NCBI GenBank assembly: GCA_009599575.1
Contig: VWND01000008.1
Location: 372,001 to 436,000 of the forward strand
Length of the DNA: 64,000 nucleotides
Source: Blumeriella jaapii
Taxonomy: Eukaryota; Ascomycota; Leotiomycetes; Helotiales; Drepanopezizaceae
Reading direction: 5' to 3'
The position numbers and the translations under genes are program-made. Below are positions 58,077-64,000 of this stretch, in pieces (position 1 is the first letter of the stretch; each line of letters begins with the position of its first letter). The notes beneath the pieces were generated by a model. It worked only from the letters and a program-made list of their open reading frames with translations, had not been told where the DNA came from and did no database searches.

Positions 58077-59691
58077 GCTGACTCGATGGTAAATGATCTC
58101 GCGGGCAAATGCGTGGAGGGGGGATCATGAACAGTCGCAAGTGAAGCCGCAAGTGAAGCACAAGGTCGTGGTAGTGCCCAAGCAGTGTTTAGGGTTGCCC
58201 CAGAAGGCCACTTGCGCAATTCGCGACTCGTCACATACAGCAGCATCAACCAACCTCAACTTCAACAAGTTCCATAAACATCGGATTCTAACCACCATTT
58301 TGAGACTCTTCGCAAACCTCACGTCATGACCGAGAAATATCTATTTTCACTCTCTGTGGTTCTTTTTCTCTTTTTCCTACAGGTCTTTCCATTGCATCCT
58401 ATCTTTGCTCTCGTTACATCCTCCATTCCTTTCGACCGTTTAGATGTCACGGACATGATCCCTCCTGGACCTTAGTCGTCAATGTCGATGTCACTTCCGG
58501 TGTCGACCTCTCAAGCTCGAAGGCAGCGATCGATCCTGGAGGAGTTGTAGTTGCGTGTCTTCGTACCTTAAAGTCTCGTCAGCCTGATTGCAGCGAAGCT
58601 TTTACATGGGCGCTACAGCTACAGTACAGTCCTACAATACGTATCAATGCCAGGTAAGCAAAACAGCGAGAGATAACGAAGACGTTTCGTGCATCTCAAC
58701 ATGCAGAAGTACTTACTGTGCGCTTGCAGAGACGTCCCAAATCCAATTGTCACATGGACCAGCTCAGCAAGAACGCAACGAGCGAGAACATTTTCCCCAA
58801 CAGCTGGTACTCCATTTGCTTCTCTTATGTTATGTACTTTGTTGGCAGGTAAGAAAGCCATTCGAGATGCCGAGGCTGTTTGTGCTACCATTACCTACAG
58901 TGCCTGCCTATATCGTGATCTCGTGAACCAACATCATGTGTTCGCTTAGTACACCTCGAGTTTTGGTTGCACATGGCACAGAGTGAGCGAGTTTAAGTTG
59001 CCTCATTCATTGACTGTCATTGACTGGGTCGATGATTCCCCTGGCTAGGCTTAGTCAGATCCTTCCATCTGCGTATTCTGCTAAGGAATCATCTGTGAAG
59101 CTTCAATAGCGCTAGTTCTCCTCGGTACCTGTATCGTGCGGCTAACATCCAGACATCGCACTGCGTCTGGTTTTTTTACTTCGCATTCTCTGCTAATCCA
59201 TCCTCAGACCAACGCGCGCGAGGATGTAAGACCTCAAGAAAGTACAGCGGATGAGATGTGGCCGGTGGCACTCGGTGCAGTAGGAGAGCTTCCTAAATGC
59301 AGAGAGCCTGGAACCCTGGACGTCAGGTGAAACTCAGCGCCTTGGATATCGAGACTGCTACTTGACTCGGGGAAAGTAGTGGCAACCTGCTACCAGACTA
59401 TGGAATCGTCCAGCTCTGACCCCTTTGTCACAAGAGGACACATACTTCGTTTGAGCCGGATGTCAGATGTGTTGGTTTAGCCGAGACCGCACAGTATGTC
59501 TTGAGCAAGCAGGCTCGCCATGTCCAAAAAAAGCTCATCCAAGTGAGTTGAAGTATTGATTTCATGAAGTCATCTACATATATTTTTTGATTACGTTGTT
59601 CTTGTCTCAACCACTAACCCCCAGGCCGTGTTAGAAGTGACCAAGCAATTACTATTAGAAAAAATTTAGAGTCCGGCTCTAGGCTCACCTA
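58077..59691. other. Intergenic, no gene recognised
   Basis: This is 1.6 kb upstream of the RRM-like gene and 3' of noxC. Open frames at 58588-58949 overlap on both strands and show no motif. ACAGTACAG occurs at 58621-58629. Confidence 0.5.
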
Positions 59692-61868
59692 TCAGAATAC
59701 CTCGGAGATGAAGTGATATTCGATGAAGCTCTTGTCCTCGCGTGCCCGGACCGTCAACAGCTGGCATCGATCTGCCAACTCACGCCCGATGGATGGCATG
59801 CCGCAGAAGAAGACGCCGACTCTCCTCCTCTTGACCTTGATCCCTTTTCCTTTCGCGCTCGAGCACCACTCGAGCATGCTCTCGTAGTGCTTATCCATGA
59901 TCTTCGACAGGTCAGGCCGTCCGAACTGCGTCTCGTTCAACAAGCCCGTGAGCGGAGACTCGGGATGCTCGGGCGTGCGGTGGCACTCGAGCAAGTACCT
60001 GAAGATGTAGGCCGAGAGCTCCTTGCGCGCCTGGGTGACGTAGGTGTAGATGTTCACCTTCAGGAGGGGGTTGGAGTCTTTCGCGTGGTTGGAGGCGGCC
60101 GTCCAGACGGAGTTGAGCAGGTCTGAGAACCAGTGGAGAGCATTCTGTTCCTTCACGATCCAGTGGAAGTCCACGCGGCGGAACCTGGCTCGCCTCTTGT
60201 CGTTGGACGTCGAACGGGTAGAGGTGCTTTGGAAGGAGTCCAGACTGGTAGTGCTGTACAAGGACGTGCCGAGACGGCTGTCGCGGGCCTGCATGTCGGC
60301 GAGGATCCCGGAGAACGGGGTGACGCCAATTCCACTGCCGAGAACGAGAGCTTGGTCGAAGTCATAGAAGCGTTGAGCGGGAGCGCCGAAGGGGCCGTCG
60401 ATCCCGACCGTGATTTGCTCTCCGCCCGCGGCCAGTTTCCGGACTTGCGACGTCCAGTTCCCATCGGTTTTGATATGGACCGTCATCTCGTTGCCGATGC
60501 AGGTGGAAATGGTGAACGGGTGCCACTGGAACATCGAGACTTGCGGTACTTGCAGGAAGACGAACTGACCGGCTTTGTACGGCCACCATCGCTTGTTGGA
60601 AATCGTGACCGTGATCACAATGGTGTTCTCGTCCAGAACCCGGATCGTGGCAGGCATGTGGCCAACGAGACCATACACGAGACGGATACATCGCTCAATC
60701 AAGACCAGGAGCGTGGGGAGTGCGAGCCAATAACCCAGCATGGGCTTTTGGAGGAACGCAGATGACCCGTGGGCACACAGAAGCGCGATGATTGGGAATA
60801 TGAGCAGGTGGCCGAGTTGGAAGGCCTCGTAGCTCTTTTTCCGAACGACGGGCATTCCCAGTAAACCGATGATGTAGAAGAGACCGAGAGCGACCAGGCC
60901 CGTCCAGCCGGGCACAGTCGTGAGGTAGTCTTGGTACGACATTGGGACGACCTCCTCGCCAATAGCCACTCCCACATAGACTTGCCTCGCCGGACGACTG
61001 CCATAGTTGAAGGTACTGCACACGGTGGTCAGGCTTGCTTCCAAATCCGAGGATCAATAACTTACCCAGTCAGATGGCCGACGGAATGGCAAGTTCCAAA
61101 GACAATCGTTGCGATGGCCATGATGATATGGAACGTCCGCGAGAGGTCCCAGTTAATGAACCTGGACAGATAGTACGATTTTCTTGCAATGGTCGATAGA
61201 TATCTCGACATCGACATGATCAGGAAGAACATGGTAGGATACCTTGGACCAGTCAGCACATCAACGTCTTGAACGATCGAGTCAACCTTGAACTTACAAG
61301 GCTCCAGCAAAAGTCTTAGCGAACACCACACCCCATCCGAATGCCTGCAACACATCAGCGACGAAACAACCGTATCAGCCGTCGGGAAACTTACCCGTGT
61401 GTACTTGGTCGAGGTCAGGTACGTGACCATTTGCCAGGTCCCGAACGCGATTTGCATCGAAACCACCAACACCAGGAACATCACCCATGGACCATCCACC
61501 GACCAAAAGGCGCGGAGTTTTCGGCTCCACGTCATGGACTTCAGGTAATTCTGATTGTCTTCCATGGCCTTCTGGTCACGTTCCTTGGAGGGAATCTTCC
61601 AGCCCTTCACGATCTCCTTGAGCTCATCTCGCGGGATCTGGCTCTTGTCCGTGGCCGTCATGCTCCGCAAGAAGGCGTGTCTCTCTTCATCGTCCAGCTC
61701 GGCTTCTTTGCAGTTCGGCGTGAGCAATTGCGATTCCGGCGCAACCTCTCTGTGAGTCTCGTCCAGCTTCGATTCCAAGACCGAATACTCGATGGTCCCC
61801 TGGTTGTTGGGGTCGAGTTCGTTGAGGAACTCGTCAATCTCTTTCTCGGTCAGACAACGGTCGTCCAT
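59692..61868 (-). CDS. noxC: NADPH oxidase, NoxC type
   Basis: This is a superoxide-producing NADPH oxidase of the NoxC/Nox3 group, a membrane flavocytochrome passing electrons from NADPH through FAD and two hemes to oxygen. The model has exons 61395-61868, 61298-61344, 61066-61242 and 59692-61015, giving 673 residues. Junctions rebuild KYTR-AFGWGVVFAKTFAGAL, L-YPTMFFLIMSMSR and GHLTG-TFNYGS. An N-terminal extension carries an EF-hand-like loop, LDPNNQGTIEYSVLE, whose twelfth position is Val, not Glu, so calcium binding is doubtful. Heme ligands are the histidines in RTFHIIMA...CHSVGH and QLGHLLIFPIIALLCAHG. FAD binding is WHPFTIS (about residue 400) and the NADPH site is GSGIGVTPF (about 460). 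Later motifs are VGVFFCGMP and a terminal SEVF ending in the usual aromatic residue. Relatives act in fungal development and infection structures. Confidence 0.93.
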
Positions 61869-64000
61869 CGTCTTGGGTCAGGTGGGTAGGTAGGTAGGTA
61901 GGTCAGTAGGTAGATGGGTAGATGGGTAGATGGGATGATGAGTGAAGGTCTGGAGCTGTGAAATCAACATGGCAACAACGCCGTACTATAAGGCATACGC
62001 CCAATGCATCAGAAGCACCAGTCCACATAGGTGTGTACTCCGTACTCATCCCGAACCGTAGGTTTCTGAGGTAAGGATCCTCAAACTTGAGATGCTTCGT
62101 CAAAATTCTTAACCCCCGGGAGCCGGCCGGGGTAGACCTGCTACGACCTGTCAACCAAAGTTTCGATATGATTTTCCCGCTCTCAAACTTTTATTTCGAA
62201 CGCTAAATCCGTACCCTTGCCAAGTACGAGGTACATACCGTCCGAGTTTCCAGGTCTGCGGAGTACCGTCGTGTTCCGAATCGCGCGCTGGAAGTGTATC
62301 GCCCTCACGCACTAACACCGTTTGAATCGAGACGGAGTGTGAGACCAACGAGAGGCCCCCGATCAAGCCAACGCGAGCTCGACCTGTGCGCCAGAGCTGC
62401 TGCTACGGTATGCACCACAGGCACTGGAGGTCTGTAGCGGCCTGGACGGTTGCGATTTAGGGAGGGAGCTATTTTCTGCGTGCGCACTATGGCGTTTGCT
62501 TCACACATGGCTCGGTGTTACGAACAGATGACCGGTCCACGCTCACTTGAAAGCACCATGAGCGCGCGCCGTCCAACGCAGAACACCATGGCCGATGTTG
62601 GAGCCGGGTGAGACTCCCCCCGTTCCACGTAGATACGCAGCGTGAGTGGCAATCAGATTTCGTCGAGGATCTCCGACCCATCGAGACGGGAGGCACAGAA
62701 ACGGCTTCGCCCTTCTGCGAGCCGGCGCGGTGGAGCGCGAATCCGCACTCCTCCCCGTTGACGTGGACGACGACTTCAGCGCGTCATCGGATGCTGGCTG
62801 GCCGCCGCGAAACCACACATTCGTAGTTTCGATTCCCAGCTTGTGTTGGTGGTTGGTGTTTAGGGCACACAGGTCTGCCACTCTCCACGTATCTACTCCG
62901 TACGTTCTGGTGGGAAACCTTGTTTCAGCAGCTCGCCGACGGTGACCCATTCGGCGCGAGGAGAATGCCTTTCACACGCCTCGGTCGCATGCGTTTGAGA
63001 TAGAGTGCCATGGTGGATTCAGCCTCCGGTGCTCCGGGACAAGTCGGCCGCGGGCAGATCTGGTGCCACGGCCTTCGAAGCATCGGAACAGAGTTTCGAT
63101 AAACGTGCTTCTGGGCGTTACGGTAGAAGTGTCTAGACACCGTCATCAGCCATCTATTTTCCTTTGCTAGGGACCGTACTAGAGGTCCCGCTGTAAAGTC
63201 ATCTCCACTCACTTACTGTGCACGTAGGGATTCGACGATGTACAGACACAGTGTACATTCACAGTGTACATACACAATGTACATCCACGGTCGATACAAA
63301 GTATGCGCTCGGTATTCGGCAAGCCAGGCATACTGACTTTCAGCGCACGCGTGTGGACGAGGTCCCAAATTTAGAGTCGGACGACTCTAATAACGCCCAC
63401 TCCGGACTGACGGGTGCGAAGAAGGTTGCTCCCGAGATGAGTTTATGTGCCGACTATCACGTCTACGCACACAGCAAAGTATGTACACCGTAAAATAGAC
63501 ATGGGAGGTAGGTACACCGTAAAGTATGTACACCGTAAAGTATGTACACCGTAAAGTATGGACACAGTATAGTATATACACAGCACTTGTGCTATCACAA
63601 CTTGGCAACAGCCGCGGCCCGCACCGTCGGGAAATAGCCACGTGGGCCTCGCAGGCCCAACTCCCTTCGATCGGTGCTTTGCCTCATCCACGATGTTGAG
63701 CTTCGGCTCATGAGCTCTGGGCTTGGTGGGTGGATGGCACGCCGCGGTGACCAAGAGCGCCCGACAGCAGCATGTATGTACATACTATGTACATACTATG
63801 TACTGTACAGGACTGCAACACCGGCAAACTGTGGGCCGTGTTCATGATAGACTTCGCGTTGGCTTCGCACGTCTCCTTGTCTGGCCGCGAGCCTGGGAAG
63901 CTGCGCACCGTCTGGTCTGTAAATAGAAGCTCGCTTAACGCATTCGGTGCATCCAGGCCAGCCTGCCCTCCGAAAGCAGAAAGACGCCCGAAACCTAGGT
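61869..64000. other. Upstream of noxC to window end, no gene recognised
   Basis: It contains TAGG/TAGA tetramer repeats at 61883-61932 just before the noxC start, an ACAGTGTACAT repeat at 63248-63285, four GTACACCGTAAAGTAT units at 63480-63570 and TGTACATACTATGTAC copies at 63775-63805. Open frames on both strands (62543-62950, 62646-62945) overlap and lack motifs. The window may end in the middle of an unseen gene. Confidence 0.55.
63476..63580. repeat. AAAGTATGTACACCGT minisatellite
   Basis: About five units of AAAGTATGTACACCGT and variants occur in tandem, followed by TATAGTATATACACAGC. Confidence 0.85.

Overview
The window looks like nuclear DNA of a filamentous ascomycete (Pezizomycotina, probably Sordariomycetes). 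The reasons are short GT-AG introns of 31-182 nt, a polarity kinase and a Pex24-type peroxin of fungal type, a NoxC-type NADPH oxidase, a GPI-anchored wall protein and LTR retrotransposons heavily decayed by C-to-T/G-to-A mutation typical of repeat-induced point mutation (RIP). I assign ten host protein genes. All exon structures were worked out by eye from reading frames and splice signals.

Layout. 1-12.5 kb: the 3'-truncated end of an afadin/ADIP-like coiled-coil gene (-), a Pom1-type DYRK kinase gene (-), simple-sequence and triplicated DNA, and a PEX24-family peroxisomal membrane gene (+). 12.56-36.28 kb: an AT-rich, stop-riddled island of three LTR retrotransposons. Element C (minus strand, 162-bp LTRs) is split by element D (plus strand, 270-bp LTRs, chromodomain, perfect AATAT target duplication). 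Element B (plus strand, 11.3 kb, 267-bp LTRs) lies next to C and carries an extra ORF of roughly 1,070 codons downstream of integrase. 36.3-37.1 kb: a dimeric satellite of ~143-bp units.

37.6-49.99 kb: a FrnE/DsbA-like gene with an 11-nt micro-exon (-), a secreted GPI-type wall protein gene (+), a 0.9-kb CTCAA array, an unknown 485-aa protein (-) and a peroxiredoxin-like gene (+). 50-64 kb: large simple repeats, a GH47 alpha-mannosidase gene with a one-base frame break (-), a small secreted protein gene (-), an RRM-like protein gene (-) and noxC (-).

The host genes do not form one pathway or operon-like cluster. Two minor themes are oxidation/redox (NoxC, peroxiredoxin-like, FrnE-like) and the secretory pathway/cell wall (GPI protein, GH47, small secreted protein). 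The most unusual material is in the transposon island: the extra ORF of element B, and a 35-bp repeat with 8-bp inverted ends found four times in B and once, diverged and inverted, in D. No tRNA, rRNA or CRISPR array was recognised.
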